Source of the DNA: Homarus americanus
Lineage: Eukaryota; Arthropoda; Malacostraca; Decapoda; Nephropidae
Assembly: GCF_018991925.1 (NCBI RefSeq)
Contig: NW_024726235.1
Location: 1,482,601 to 1,546,600 of the forward strand
Direction of reading: 5' to 3'
Length of the DNA: 64,000 nt
Positions 11,761-22,975 of this stretch are shown here, piece by piece. A model generated the notes under the pieces. That model was not told the DNA's origin and ran no database searches. It was given only the letters and a program-made list of their open reading frames with translations. The first letter of the stretch is position 1. The number at the start of each line of letters is the position of its first letter. The position numbers and the translations under genes were made by a program.

Positions 11761-11877
11761 GTGGATGCATTATACCTTCGACTGTCGTAGCCTCCATTAA
11801 CATATCACTAAGGTAGTCGTTGCTATAGGCGTCACCACGAAGCAAATCAGAGAAAGGAGTGCCATTGCAGGCAGGAG

Positions 11878-12080
11878 GCGGGCGAACGTTCGTCTGGCAT
11901 CGTTACCATAAGGCGTGTCACTGGAGGAGGCATTGATACCGCAGACGTCGCCAGGAAGCGTATCGTAAGAGACTGCCACTCCAGCAGAAGGCGCGAGTAC
12001 GTATCGTCAGGCGAAGCTTTCATAGACGTGTCACTGCAGGAGTGGGGACGCCAGGCGATGTTGATTGCTCGTGCTGGAAC
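11878..12080 (+). repeat. Dispersed repeat family, copy B
   Basis: Longer relative of 2428-2520: GGGCGAACGTTCGTCTGG at the left and ACGCCAGGCGATGTTGATTG then CTCGTGCTGG at the right. GCGTGTCACTG recurs inside as CGTGTCACTGCAGG, so the copy itself may hold an internal duplication of about 110 bp. Confidence 0.6.
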
Positions 12081-12164
12081 CGATTCTTCTTAGGCTCTCA
12101 ACGTTTCCGCCTCTTCATTTAGCTGTGACGCGACCCTCTGTGGCGGCGGCGTCTCCTAGCAAGT

Positions 12165-12357
12165 ACGGGGAGGCAAGAGACGAGAGAGGGAGGTAGCAAG
12201 GTAGGGGAGAGAAAAAAAAGAGAGAGAGAGAAACATACTGTCCACACAGAAATCCATGGAGACGCCACCGGGAGAGAGAGAGAGATGGGTTAGCATAGCG
12301 GGGGGAGGGGGAGGCAGCGAGGGGAGGTAGGAAGGAGGTAGTCAACAAGAGGAGAGA
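12165..12357. repeat. Purine-rich GA tract
   Basis: GAGAGAGGGAGG-type sequence including two short (GA)n runs. Confidence 0.8.
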
Positions 12358-12482
12358 GGAAGGTGAGTGAGAAACTATCTAGTGTCGTTGATGTTGTGTT
12401 GTTGTTGTTGTTGTGGCCGTGAGGGGGCGGCCACCACAGCTTAAAGATCCCTTGGGCAGAATCCAACAATTACGACTCGTCC

Positions 12483-12600
12483 CTCAGGGTGTTAAATGAT
12501 CGTACTCAGGGTGTTAAATGATCGTACTCAAGGTGTTTCAGATGATCGTACTCAAGGTGTGTTAAATCATCGTACTCAGGGTGTTAAATCAAAGGATGAA
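12483..12600 (+). repeat. 22-bp dispersed motif, tandem patch
   Basis: Five units of GTTAAATGATCGTACTCAGG / GTTAAATCATCGTACTCAGG spaced 22-26 bp. This is the plus-orientation form of the family seen inverted at 9161-9430. Confidence 0.9.
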
Positions 12601-12635
12601 GGAGTCATATATACACCAAACAGCGTAAATATATT

Positions 12636-12639
12636 CCGT

Positions 12640-12674
<35 letters not shown>
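12636..12674. repeat. (ATC)n microsatellite
   Basis: Trinucleotide run of about thirteen units. Confidence 0.97.
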
Positions 12675-12898
12675 TCTTCTCATCAATAACAATCACTTAA
12701 TAGCCACCTTTTATAATCTTGGGTCAATTAATCTCTAACATGTCAGGCTTATTTACCTTCGTCCAGTGTACCGATATAAGAGTGCCTTTTGGGGGTGGGG
12801 GTCAAAGGACTTTTTTTAATTAATGGTTTAGTAGGGGTCAAAGGTCATACAAATCCAAACCGTATATATAGTGTCATGGAAAAAAATATTCACCGATA

Positions 12899-12899
12899 A

Positions 12900-12930
<31 letters not shown>
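12899..12930. repeat. (GT)n microsatellite
   Basis: GT run with one GTTT interruption. Confidence 0.95.
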
Positions 12931-13069
12931 CAGCCATTATGACCCGATCTCGTCCACTCGAAAGGCCCTCCATCCTTCACCAGCTAATCCTCCTTACTAG
13001 CCCTTGCTCTAGCCTCACCCCCCCCCCCAACTCTAGCTAGTTCCTTGTTGGCAATCAGGGAGCCCCAAG

Positions 13070-13572
13070 TCATTGTACTCAAGGGGTTAAACAAAGTACT
13101 CGAGAAAATTTGACTATACTCAAAGGTTTTAAGTCATCGTACTGAAGGCTTTAACTTCACTTGAACTTAATATAATTTAATCAGGTGTACAGCATGCTAG
13201 ACAGGTGTGGTGGATGATATCATAGAAGTGGATGATATTATATATTATTATACGAGTCTGGCGGATGATATGCAAGTGTGGTGGATGGTATTTATGCCTT
13301 TTTAACCCCAAGGCATAATTCTCAAATGTCACGAAAGTCATAGATGATTAATGGAGCTTTTTTTGTTATTTTTGTATAGATAAACAATCTTCATTATTCT
13401 AACCCCTTGAGTATGATAACCTCATGAGTACAACAAACCTCGTACTCAAGGGTGTTTTAAATCCTGTCACGGTACTCACGGTGTTTCAAATCATCGTAAC
13501 TAAAGGGGTTCAATCATCGTACTCAGGGATCAAATCGTAGTACTCCGTGTGTTTCAGATCATCGTACTCAGG
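13070..13572 (+). repeat. 22-bp dispersed motif, scattered units
   Basis: Units like CATTGTACTCAAGGGGTTAA, TCATCGTACTGAAGGCTTTA, CCTCGTACTCAAGGGTGTTT and AATCATCGTACTCAGG lie at 13072-13150 and 13435-13572. The reverse form CCCCTTGAGTATGATAACCT is at 13401. Unrelated AT-rich DNA separates the two patches. Confidence 0.75.
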
Positions 13573-13613
13573 AGTGTATCTATGAGTTCTAAAACCAGTC
13601 CGAAGCTAACTAA

Positions 13614-14084
13614 GAACCCCTGAACTCTGAACCCTGAACCCATGAACTCTGAACCCATAAACTCTGAACCCATGAACTCTGAACCCCAGACTTGAACCAT
13701 GAACTTGAACCTGTACTCTGAACCCTGAACTCTGAACCCATCGAACTCTGAAACCATGAACTCTGAACCCATGAACTCTGAACCCCTGAACTCTGAACCC
13801 TGAACCCATGAACTCTGAACCCATGAACTCTGAACCCATGAACCCTGAACCCATGAACTCTGAACCCCTGAACTCTAAACCCCCGAACTCTGAACCCCTG
13901 AACTCTAAACCCCCGAACTCTGAACCCCTGAACTCTGAGCCCATGAACTCTGAGCCCATGAACTCTGAACCCCTGAACTCTGAACTCATGAACTCTGAAC
14001 CCCTGAACTCTGAACCCATGAACTCTGAACCCTTGAACCCCTGAACTTTGAACCCATGAACTCTGAACCCATGAACTTTGAACC
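13614..14084. repeat. 15-bp satellite TGAACCCATGAACTC
   Basis: About thirty 15-bp units with occasional 5-7-bp slips. Because 15 is a multiple of three and the units carry no stop in some frames, both strands have long frames: Gly-Ser-Glu-Phe-Met/Arg pentapeptides on minus (13606-14121) and Asn-Ser-Glu-Pro-Met on plus. No start context, splice signal or flanking coding sequence supports expression. Confidence 0.95.
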
Positions 14085-14229
14085 TGTACAAATATTCAGG
14101 GGTGTTAAGCGAAAAACACATCTCCCCAACTCACCTGAATTCTTGGGTAAGTTCAAAAGTTCAAAGTTAACTTGTCACTTGATTTGTTTTTATTTACAAA
14201 CGATAAATGTTTTGTACTGTATATAGGCC

Positions 14230-14338
14230 GTTAGACAGACAGACAGACAGACACAATAAACGTCATCTATATACATACATACATACATACATACATACAT
14301 ACATACACACATAGAAACAAACAATATACGTCATCTAT

Positions 14339-14375
<37 letters not shown>

Positions 14376-14376
14376 A
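14230..14376. repeat. (ACAG)n, (ACAT)n and (AGAC)n cluster
   Basis: Three tetranucleotide runs at about 14231-14252, 14271-14311 and 14341-14374. The phrase TACGTCATCTATATA/AACGTCATCTATATA separates them twice, so the block itself was probably duplicated. Confidence 0.95.
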
Positions 14377-14622
14377 AAAATTTCCCTTCATATTTTATAA
14401 TTTCACTTCTTAATATGAATAGTTTCCACCATGATAAAATATAATTATCCTAAGACAACAGTAGGATAAAAAATTAGGCGTTTATCCCAACCTTGTGATA
14501 TAACACGACGTATAGAAATGCTACGCCAGGCGAACGTTAGCCCGCCTTCTGCTCGCTGTGGCACTACCATGATGCCAGCAAAAGTATGGTGTGTAGCGTA
14601 AACAGCCACACGTGTCACCGAC

Positions 14623-14745
14623 ATCGACACTATCCCGGGTACTGGCGTCGACACTATCCCGGGTACTGGCGTTGACACTATCCCGGGTACTGGCGTTGGC
14701 ACTATCCCGGTTATACTGGCGTTAATATTATCCCAGGTACTGCCA
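14623..14745. repeat. 24-bp tandem repeat, five copies
   Basis: Unit ACACTATCCCGGGTACTGGC plus GTCG. The first three are nearly perfect, the last two have decayed. Each intact unit holds CCCGGG. Confidence 0.93.
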
Positions 14746-15002
14746 CTCCAACCTAACCTAATACTTGCTCGAGAGGTTAGTGTCATTGTACTGTACTGTC
14801 GTGTTTGTTCAGGTACTCCCCCCCCGGGTTGGACCATACCGTGAGTCAGTCAGTCTAGCATAATTACTAGTGGCTACAACACACAATCAGTTCTCAAAGT
14901 TTTATACCAGTAATAAAACTCGTTGAAGTCCAATTAAACCCGGGTCATGGTCCTCTTCCTAGTTACTGGAAAATAAAGACGAATAAAAAATTAAAAATAC
15001 CT

Positions 15003-15097
15003 TTAAAAAATCCCTAACAAATCCCTTGAAAAAATCCCTAACAAATCCCTTAAAAATCCCTTAAATAAAAAAATCCCTAAAAATAAATCCCTTAAAA
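15003..15097. repeat. AAATCCCTTAA low-complexity repeat
   Basis: About eight irregular copies of AAATCCCT(T/A)A. Confidence 0.9.
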
Positions 15098-15978
15098 CAT
15101 GAAGCAGTGTCGGCATGTTCGAAGCATCATAAACTTTGTTATCAACTCAGTGAAAAAACAAAATTACGTTTCCAATATCTAGATCTTCCTTTAAAATTTC
15201 TCTCGGTAAATAAATCAACAAAAACATTATCACACGAATAAATGTAAATAAAAATAAAATACTGTAAATAAAACCATAATTATGTATACAGGAATTAACA
15301 CAAACACCTCTTTCTGTTTGTTTGTGTGTTTGTGTATGTTTCTGTTTGTTGCTTCGCCTCATCATGTAACCCTTTTATAACAATGATCAATACAGTAACA
15401 CACAACGTCACAGCTCAATGGTCTAACTTTGCCAGGATATATTTGTGTTATTATTATATCTGTCAACGCGTGTCTGTAGGAGTAAGTTTGCCACGGTATT
15501 CCCTTGGGTGGGGAAGGGGAGAGAGGAGGGGGAGAGAAAGGAGGTGGGGGAAGGGTGGGAAGGGAGAGGAGGGGAGGAAAACACAACATTTCTTTCTCCT
15601 CCTGTGTTTAGGGGTGGATGGGGGGAAGGTGGGAGATAATGAGAGGGTAGTGGAGGTGTGTGTGTCAGGATCTAGGTCAGTGGGTCAGTGTTGGACAGGT
15701 GTGATCAACCCTCACCTGTCTTCTACCACTCACACCTGTCTTCCTACGCTAGTCTTCCCCTCCCCTTCCTCCCCCTTAACTGGAGACATGAGAACGACCC
15801 TTAACTACCTCACTTAAGATATACTAAGTTAGGACACAAGGATGAATTCCCATAAAGATCGTACGTAATTTTTTTCTCCTCTAACTGGAGATGTGAGACT
15901 GGACGTGATTAGCTCACTTAATTCATATACCTGCTAACGATCCTCAGACAGTCTTACGGTAATTTTGGGGTGACTTAG

Positions 15979-15992
15979 TGCACACACACGCA

Positions 15993-16048
<56 letters not shown>
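15979..16048. repeat. (CA)n microsatellite
   Basis: CA run with CGCACGCG near its left end. Confidence 0.97.
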
Positions 16049-16051
<3 letters not shown>

Positions 16052-16123
16052 CCTCAACCTTGACCTAATGGCATAGTGACACGGATACAATTAATGCAAA
16101 AAAAAACCAAATCTCGTTAGCAA

Positions 16124-16124
<1 letters not shown>

Positions 16125-16181
<57 letters not shown>
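16125..16181. repeat. (GT)n microsatellite
   Basis: GT run only 77 bases after the CA run at 15979-16048, so the two can pair as an inverted repeat. Confidence 0.97.
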
Positions 16182-16183
<2 letters not shown>

Positions 16184-17101
16184 GTCGGCTCTGTTCGAAA
16201 TTCATCTAAAAATCCAATAGTATATATCTAAGTTATATAGCAGACAGACAGACGTTTAATAATGGGCCTTCTGCTATGTCCCCCCTCCCAGCAGCTGGTA
16301 ATGGGATAATAACATAAAATATCTGTAAATCAGATACATTCACTCAGGATAGTTAAGCCTTTTGATGCAACGCCGTCAAAACTTCCCTCATTAGCTTAAT
16401 TCCTCAAAACCTAAAGAGATTTACAATGTTAATCACCTCCTGTCCTCATTCAGCATTCAGTTCACACCCGTTTATACCGTTAGGGTTCACCTACTTACCA
16501 TAAATTGACCAATCAAATGCCACGTTAAGTGCTGTCAACAGGAAATGTCCAATCAACATCAACCCACATAACCGAGCTCCGCCCACTCAGCCTCGACCCC
16601 ACCAATCATATGATCTACTAAGGTAAAGCGTTGGCGTCATGATGTTTACTTCGCCTTACAAAATATTATTCTCCAAACACTTGAAATAAATTAAGCGAGT
16701 TTAAAATACACACCGGGAGAGATCTCTTGCTCTAATACCCACGAAGATTGATAAACAACAGATCATATGTCACAAACACACACCGTATTTCTGAAACAAT
16801 GAGACAGATTTTTCACAAACAGATCACAGTTCAGATCCACACATCTGATACACTCATTAATGTCACACCAGAGAGTAAACACTGCGGATAACCTTAATAC
16901 AATTCCTTTTAAGAACACCGGATTACACAAAATAACATCGCCAGCGCTAGAAATCAACTGCCTGGCGATGATCCTCTTCAACCTGCGATAATACGGTGAA
17001 TAAAAATTACTCTTGTCGAACGTTCGCTTGTCTTTTGCCGGCAGTGGTGTTATTTTAATATTATAAATGGGGGATTACCTTCTCGAAAGACCGGAAAGAT
17101 A
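16182..17101. other. Gene-free stretch
   Basis: About 900 bases of moderately AT-rich, non-repetitive DNA. GTCGAACGTTCGCTTGTC near 17015 is a possible remnant of the 2428/11878 dispersed family. No coding frame or RNA gene recognised. Confidence 0.45.
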
Positions 17102-17345
17102 TAGAGGTTGGAGGAAGAGGTGAGAGAGAGAAGAAGAAGAAGGTGGTGTTAAGTGAGGAGAAGGAGAGGAGAAGGAAGAGGAAGGAGGAGGAGGTGGAGA
17201 AAGGGGGGAGCACGTGGAGAGAGGGGGAGGAGGAGAAAGAGAAGAGGAGGAGGTAGTACTAGGGATGGAGGAAAAAAGGTAAAGGAGGAGGTGGTGGCAA
17301 AGGGGAGAGGAGATAGGGTAGAGGAGGAGGAGGAGAGTGAAAGCG
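17102..17345. repeat. Polypurine GGAGGA tract
   Basis: About 240 bases of nearly pure purine on plus. Ser/Pro-rich minus frames are compositional. Confidence 0.9.
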
Positions 17346-17476
17346 TAAACACAGATAAAAGAGGAACAAGACAAAATGAAACTAAACAAAGACAAAAGAA
17401 GGAGAAAGGAAGGGGAGACGATAATTAAAAGAAATAATAAGAAGACGATGGAAGAGTTGAATGCACTCATCAAGAA

Positions 17477-17478
<2 letters not shown>

Positions 17479-17516
<38 letters not shown>

Positions 17517-17524
17517 CAGTTATA

Positions 17525-17555
<31 letters not shown>
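17479..17555. repeat. (GA)n and (TA)n runs
   Basis: GA at 17479-17511 and TA at 17527-17555. Confidence 0.97.
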
Positions 17556-17558
<3 letters not shown>

Positions 17559-17629
17559 TCAACATCCAGGCGTCCCAGCTTCAGGGCAAAGCGGCGCTGG
17601 CTTCCGCCCTGGCAAACTCAGCCCACGCC

Positions 17630-17833
17630 TCACACACACACACACAACGTAATCAAATCGCCCCCTCCATGTAGGACTCCATTAGATTCGAAAAATTGAA
17701 TTTCCTCCTCCACTGCTTCTCCTGTAGCATCGAAGGATTCTCGTAGGATACACCGATGCCTCTTACCCTCCAAGGATCTCAAGTCAAGACTGAAGGAAGT
17801 GAGACCTTCAGGACACTTCCCCCAAAGACACAC
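17630..17833 (-). other. Coding-like stretch, unidentified
   Basis: A 67-codon minus frame sits between low-complexity tracts. Residues about 5-58 have mixed protein-like composition, including SLEGKRHRCILRESFDATG and EEEIQFFESNGVLHGGG. The last nine residues read into a (CA)n run. A donor-like GGAGGGTAAGAG lies inside the frame, so the true exon, if any, could be shorter. It may equally be a decayed mobile-element fragment. I recognise no family. Confidence 0.2.
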
Positions 17834-17929
17834 ACAAGCGGGTGCTCTAGCCTTGGAGGAAAGAGCCTTGAAGGAGGGAGAGGACAGGGTGGTTGTGGTG
17901 GCTGCTTCTCTTCAACCTTCACCGCCACC

Positions 17930-18315
17930 AACATCCCTTCCTCCCTCCCTCCTCCTCCTCCTCCTCCTTCCTCCCTATCCTCCTTCCTCCTCCCTCCTCC
18001 ACTTCTTTTCCCTTTCTTCTTCTTCTTTTTCCACTCATCTTCCTCTTCCCTCACCTCCCTTCTCTTCTTCTTACTCTCCCTGCCCGTTCTTGTCTCTTTT
18101 CCTCTTCCTCCTGGCCTCCCCGTTTCAGTTATCTTCCTCTTCTATCCTCCTCCTCATATATCTTCTTCTATTTCCTCCTTCTCTTCCTAATATTCCTCTT
18201 TCACTGTTTCTCCCTTCTCTTCGCTTACCCATCCTTATTCACCTCCTCCTCTTCCTCCTCCTCCTCTTCCACCTCTTCTTCCCCCCCTCTTCCTCCTCCT
18301 CCTCTTCCTCTGCAC
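17930..18315. repeat. Polypyrimidine CCT/CTT tract
   Basis: About 385 bases of CTCCTC/TTCTTC low-complexity DNA. The overlapping 144-205-residue Ser/Leu/Pro frames are artefacts. Confidence 0.92.
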
Positions 18316-18525
18316 TACCAACAAAGTGGTGAGGACAACCAGGGCAGGAGGATGGGGAGAGGAAGAGAAAATGAAGAGGAGGAAGATCAGGAGAGGAAAG
18401 AGGTTCTGGGAAAGAGTTTGTGCCTGGATGTTAATTTCCTCTCTCTCTCTCTCTATCGTGGTCTCTTGTTTATTTTAAGTAGCCATCTTTATTTTCGTCT
18501 CAAAGCATAAGTAAGCGGTCTCCAA

Positions 18526-18529
<4 letters not shown>

Positions 18530-18575
<46 letters not shown>
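18530..18575. repeat. (GA)n microsatellite
   Basis: Uninterrupted GA run. Confidence 0.98.
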
Positions 18576-18579
<4 letters not shown>

Positions 18580-18636
18580 TGAGGACCCACACAGGTAATA
18601 CCTGAGGGGTACTTAGGCGATTGAAGACGTCAGTGA

Positions 18637-19105
18637 GTTGGTGTTGTGGCGGGGAAGGGAGGTGGCGGGGCTGACGGGGTAAGACGAGGAAGGACGGGGT
18701 GTGGCGGAGAAGGACGGGTGGCGGGGAAGGACGGGTGTGGGGAGGAAGGACGGGGTGTGACGATAGCTGACGGGGTGTGGCGGGAAGGTGGGTGGCGGGG
18801 AAGGGCGGGGTGCGGCGGGTAAGGATGGGGTGTGGCGGGAAGGTCGGGGTGTGGCGGGAAGGGCGGTGGCGGGAAGCTGGCGGGTGTGGCGGGAAGGGCG
18901 GGTGGCGGGGAAGGGCGGTGTGCGGGAAGGACGGGGTGTGGCGGGAGACGGGGTATGACGAGGAAGGACGGGGTGTGGCGGGGGTGACGGGGTGTGGGGA
19001 GGAAGGACGGGGTATGACGAGGAAGGACGGGTGTGGTGGGAGGTGTAGTGTGGCGGGGAGGTGGCGGGGAGATGGCGGAGGTGGTGAGGGGTGGCGGGGA
19101 GTGGC
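18637..19105. repeat. G-rich minisatellite GGCGGGAAGGACGGGGTGT
   Basis: About 470 bases of irregular 16-20-bp units, strongly G-rich on plus and CpG-rich. Many GGGG/GGCGGGG runs make G-quadruplexes likely. The His/Pro-rich 170-residue minus frame has no other support. Confidence 0.92.
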
Positions 19106-19159
19106 TGATCCTAGTGTGAGGCTGTGTTATGCCTGGCAACACTGTCTCTCACTCCACTT

Positions 19160-19345
19160 TCCTCGCTCCTCCTCCTCCTCCTCCTCCTCCTCACCTTCCA
19201 TCACCCCTCCTATCGTTCCCTGACTCCTTCCCTACCCTTTCCTGTCCCCTCTTTCTCTTCCCTCACTCCTCCTCCCCTTCTCTAACCCCCTCTTCTCACT
19301 CTTCTCCCCCTTCCTTCTCTCCCATCACTCCCCCCCCCACCCAAA
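19160..19345. repeat. Pyrimidine-rich tract
   Basis: CTCCTC repeats then irregular C/T. It sits opposite in strand skew to the neighbouring G-rich array. Confidence 0.85.
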
Positions 19346-19628
19346 GTTAACAATAAAGGGATGTGAGGGAGAGGGGTGGGGTGGGGGAGGGGGGTACATC
19401 GATCATCGCAATGGCACATTATGAAAGACTGTTTACATACAGGTGATTCTCTCTACAGGTAAACATTCTACGGGAAGAGAGCAACGGAGGGTAGAAGGGT
19501 GAGGGAACGTAGGTGAGGGGAAGGTAGAAGAGGGGGAGGGGTTAGAGGGGAGGGGGGGACAGAGGTTTTCTAATTGGATGAGATCTGTGTTTGCGTGAGG
19601 GAATGGAAGGTGTTTGTTTGGAGGGGTT

Positions 19629-19630
<2 letters not shown>

Positions 19631-19715
<85 letters not shown>
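19631..19715. repeat. (CA)n microsatellite
   Basis: Uninterrupted CA run of about 85 bases. Confidence 0.98.
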
Positions 19716-19716
<1 letters not shown>

Positions 19717-20235
19717 TAATGGTAAACAAACATGCCAACACCTTCACACAACAATGCAACTCCGCCTTAATACACCTCACCATCGACAGTGCCATTATAG
19801 TGTGACACCAGCAACTAAAAACTCTAATTTTAACACCAGTGACCCTGACCTTCAACGCAATGAAGCTTAAATTAAATAGAGACTCTTCTCTCTCCCCCAG
19901 GATCACAATATCTAGGCAGTATCATGTCTATTTAGACTTTAGACTTGAAAATCCTCTCTTCAGTTTTGGAGGTCATATGTCTAGTCTTAGTGACCTTGAC
20001 TTTTGACCTGGTAATCCTTAAATCAATAGGGACATTCCTCTACCCATGGAGAAAAAAACCTACGTGATTTTATTTGAATAGGTAAAAGGAAACTCAAGTT
20101 ACGGTTCATATAGTAAAGTAGAAGGACGGACGGACGAACGCACCCATAAAAAACGGATGAATGGGTAACTAAACTAAACCCACCATCAATCATCTACGAT
20201 TCTACGGGATATATCTAAAATTCTTTACCGGGGCA

Positions 20236-20466
20236 AGAACTACAGCAACAACAACTACAAAAACTACAGCAACAATACTACCCACAGCAACAATACTACC
20301 CACAGCAACAACAACTATAGCAACAATACTACCCACAGCAACAACAACTATAGCAACAATACTACCCACAGCAACAGCAACTACAGCAACAATACTACCC
20401 ACAGCAACAACTATAGCAACAATACTACCCACAGCAACAGCAACTACAGCAACATCCACGACAACA
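20236..20466. repeat. ACAGCAACAATACTACCCAC minisatellite
   Basis: Units of 27-33 bp made of AGCAACAATACTACCCACAG plus a variable number of CAACAACTATAG words. A shorter (CAGCAACA)n patch follows at 20771-20833. Confidence 0.9.
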
Positions 20467-20833
20467 ATACCACCACCCATCTTATTCCTTCCGACTTGCG
20501 AGTCCGTAGCCTCGTTTATTCCTGACTAATATTTCCCCACAATATTCCTGGGTTCCGGTGCCTCAACCACGGCCCTCAGTCACCAGACCTTGGCGTAAAT
20601 TGAGAATTGCAAAAGCTACGGCACTGGAGGTTATGGTAGTTTGTTATGAAAGAAAAGTTTATGTAGAGAGAGGGTATTTATGGTAAGGACTTTTAGCCTT
20701 ATAAACGATACGACGCGAGCAGAAGAAAGGAGGAGTGGCAGCCCAGATAACAGGAAAAAGAACAGCAACCAACACAGCAACAACAGTAAAGGAACAGCAG
20801 AAACAGCAGCATCAGCGGGAGGATGAGCAACAA

Positions 20834-21797
20834 TAAGAGCTGCGGTGAGCCGCGCGAGGGAAAACTGTGAATGGAAGGACCACCACCATCCTCTTCCTCC
20901 TCACAAACTGCGCACCGGGATCCTGATCTGGTTTGGCCCGGCCTGGCCTAGCCTGGACTCCTCCCGAGACACCCCCAACACCAGTTCCTCAACTCTCCAG
21001 TCTCTACGTACAATATTTCCAGCGGGTGATTCTTTTACTGCCACGCCACAAGATTACTGTACAGTCAGAGTTTAGCAAAGTCGTTATGCTGAATTTTCAT
21101 TAATATCATCCAAACGTATTTGAGACTATTCATCGCTGGCAGTTGATAATTTAATATCACCAGTTCAACATTCCAACATTGATTCAATATATGCGAGAGC
21201 AACACTCCCACTGAAAACCTTTAAAGACATGGATAAATCTTGGAGGGAGCAAATGAGAAAAGCTGCGAGACATCGAGGCCACAATCGATGAATAAAGGCA
21301 AACTCGTACCTCTGGCAGTGAAGTCACTAGCCAAAGTTGAGCCCAAGGTGTCGTTCAACGGCATCGACCTTGGCTGCCAAACCATCATCCACAATTTTCA
21401 ATTTTAGTCCCCTGGATCACCCAAACATACACGTGAACTTGGGTACACTTGCTGGTGTGTATATTATTATTTACGGAGGAGAAACTCGGTCGACTTCTTA
21501 CACTACTAATGAGCCTTCAGTACTTGAGGTGTACAGGATAAAATACTCCCATGCACCACACAACAACATAAATAACATCAACCCAACTCCTATGAATACA
21601 ACCCAGACAATAACAACAGCTGCCCTTGTGTTTATCGTACACCCACAACACTCGTCACCACACAAAATATTACAATGTTTTAAAATTTGTTCCTCGGTGG
21701 AGCAGAACGTCGCCTCGTGGAGGAATTCTATAACTTACACTTAGATGTCCACCTTATGTTGGCTGGACCGCTACTGAGCGAGCACCCCTCCCCGCTG
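20834..21797. other. Stretch with short coding-like frames only
   Basis: No repeat or RNA gene seen. Two short adjacent plus frames have protein-like composition: about 21203-21291 (contains FKDMDKSWREQMRKAARHRG, then stop) and about 21289-21408 (contains KGKLVPLAVKSLAKVEPK, then stop). They could be remnants of an exon or element. Neither has convincing splice signals. Confidence 0.3.

Positions 21798-21880
<83 letters not shown>
21798..21880. repeat. (TTA)n microsatellite
   Basis: Uninterrupted TTA run of about 83 bases. Confidence 0.98.
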
Positions 21881-22059
21881 TCCTTATAAAAGTATTATAG
21901 TTTCCCTTTACAACATCGTAAAAGTTTATATTGTTTACACATAAAAATATATTGTATAGTAGAATAATAATTTTAGTCAAACCCAATATAATACTTTATA
22001 CTAAAATATATATATATTATTGAGGTCGACAAGAAGATTTTATATACCACAGAAAAAAT

Positions 22060-22275
22060 ATTATATATTTTTCTCAATAATCAACGCTACATTTTCAATA
22101 ACTAGCACGTCATTTTTTCAATAAAAAAGTATTTCCAAACCATAATAATCATTTCAATAACTGTTTCAATAACCAACTTTTTTTTAGTAACCAAACGTTG
22201 TTCCTCAATGACCAACGCGTCAATGATTCAATAACTGATATATTTTTTCAATAACCAATGTTATTTCTTACAATA
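22060..22275. repeat. Degenerate TTTTTCAATAACCAAC repeat
   Basis: Seven or eight diverged units of TTCAATAAC(C/T)A, spaced 20-35 bases in AT-rich DNA. Confidence 0.7.
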
Positions 22276-22975
22276 TTCAACACATTACTCTTACCCACAG
22301 CCACCGTCACTAGCGTAAAAGAGTAAGCTAGAAGAGGCCACTAGAGTAAAGAATATTACAGTAAATGTCTCTCTTTCTCTAATTCTTTTTTGTTTTACCT
22401 CTTGTTCTCTCTTATTCTCTCACGCTCTAAATATCTATCTCTAACTCTCTCTTGCTCAAAATCTCTCACTAACCCGACCATCTCACCTCCCTCAGTGCCC
22501 CAGGAAGGCAACTCAACGCCTGGCTGACGACACGGAATTCAAACAAACAATGACTCAGGCGTGAATAAGTATTGCCAAGGAGAAAGAAACCCTATGACCA
22601 AGGCTTCCCACGGCTTCCCACATTCCTGTATTCTCTGTCTTGTTCATACCTTTATCTTATCTACCTCTCAGATCTGGTAACACTGGATAAGCGACGTGTT
22701 GTGGGGAAGGTGTTTATTTTTGTTTTTGTTGAATCCGGATGAATCCATATAGGGTTCGTCTAACTGCTAACTATGGGAGAATTTATATGCAAGGGATGAT
22801 ATATATTTTGAGTTGTTTCTATATACATTATGTCTTTAAAAACAGTAAGTGTATATATAATTTTTTCTCATTAACAAAACTCAAGAATGCCCCCACACCT
22901 AATACAAAGTACCTTGAAACAGGAAGCCTACAAACGCGTTCTTTAACATACAAGTCGAGATAAAAGAAAAAAACG
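22276..22975. other. Gene-free AT-rich stretch
   Basis: Contains a CT-rich patch (22365-22470) and otherwise nothing recognisable. Confidence 0.45.

Noticed and set aside
17893..18510. 205-codon Ser/Leu/Pro-rich plus frame and its overlaps
   Set aside because: Stop-poor CCT/CTT composition explains it. There is no domain, splice signal or codon bias.
18630..19142. 170-codon Pro/His-rich minus frame and 148-codon Gly-rich plus frame
   Set aside because: Both come from the G-rich minisatellite. Units differ by non-triplet indels, which is inconsistent with selection on a protein.
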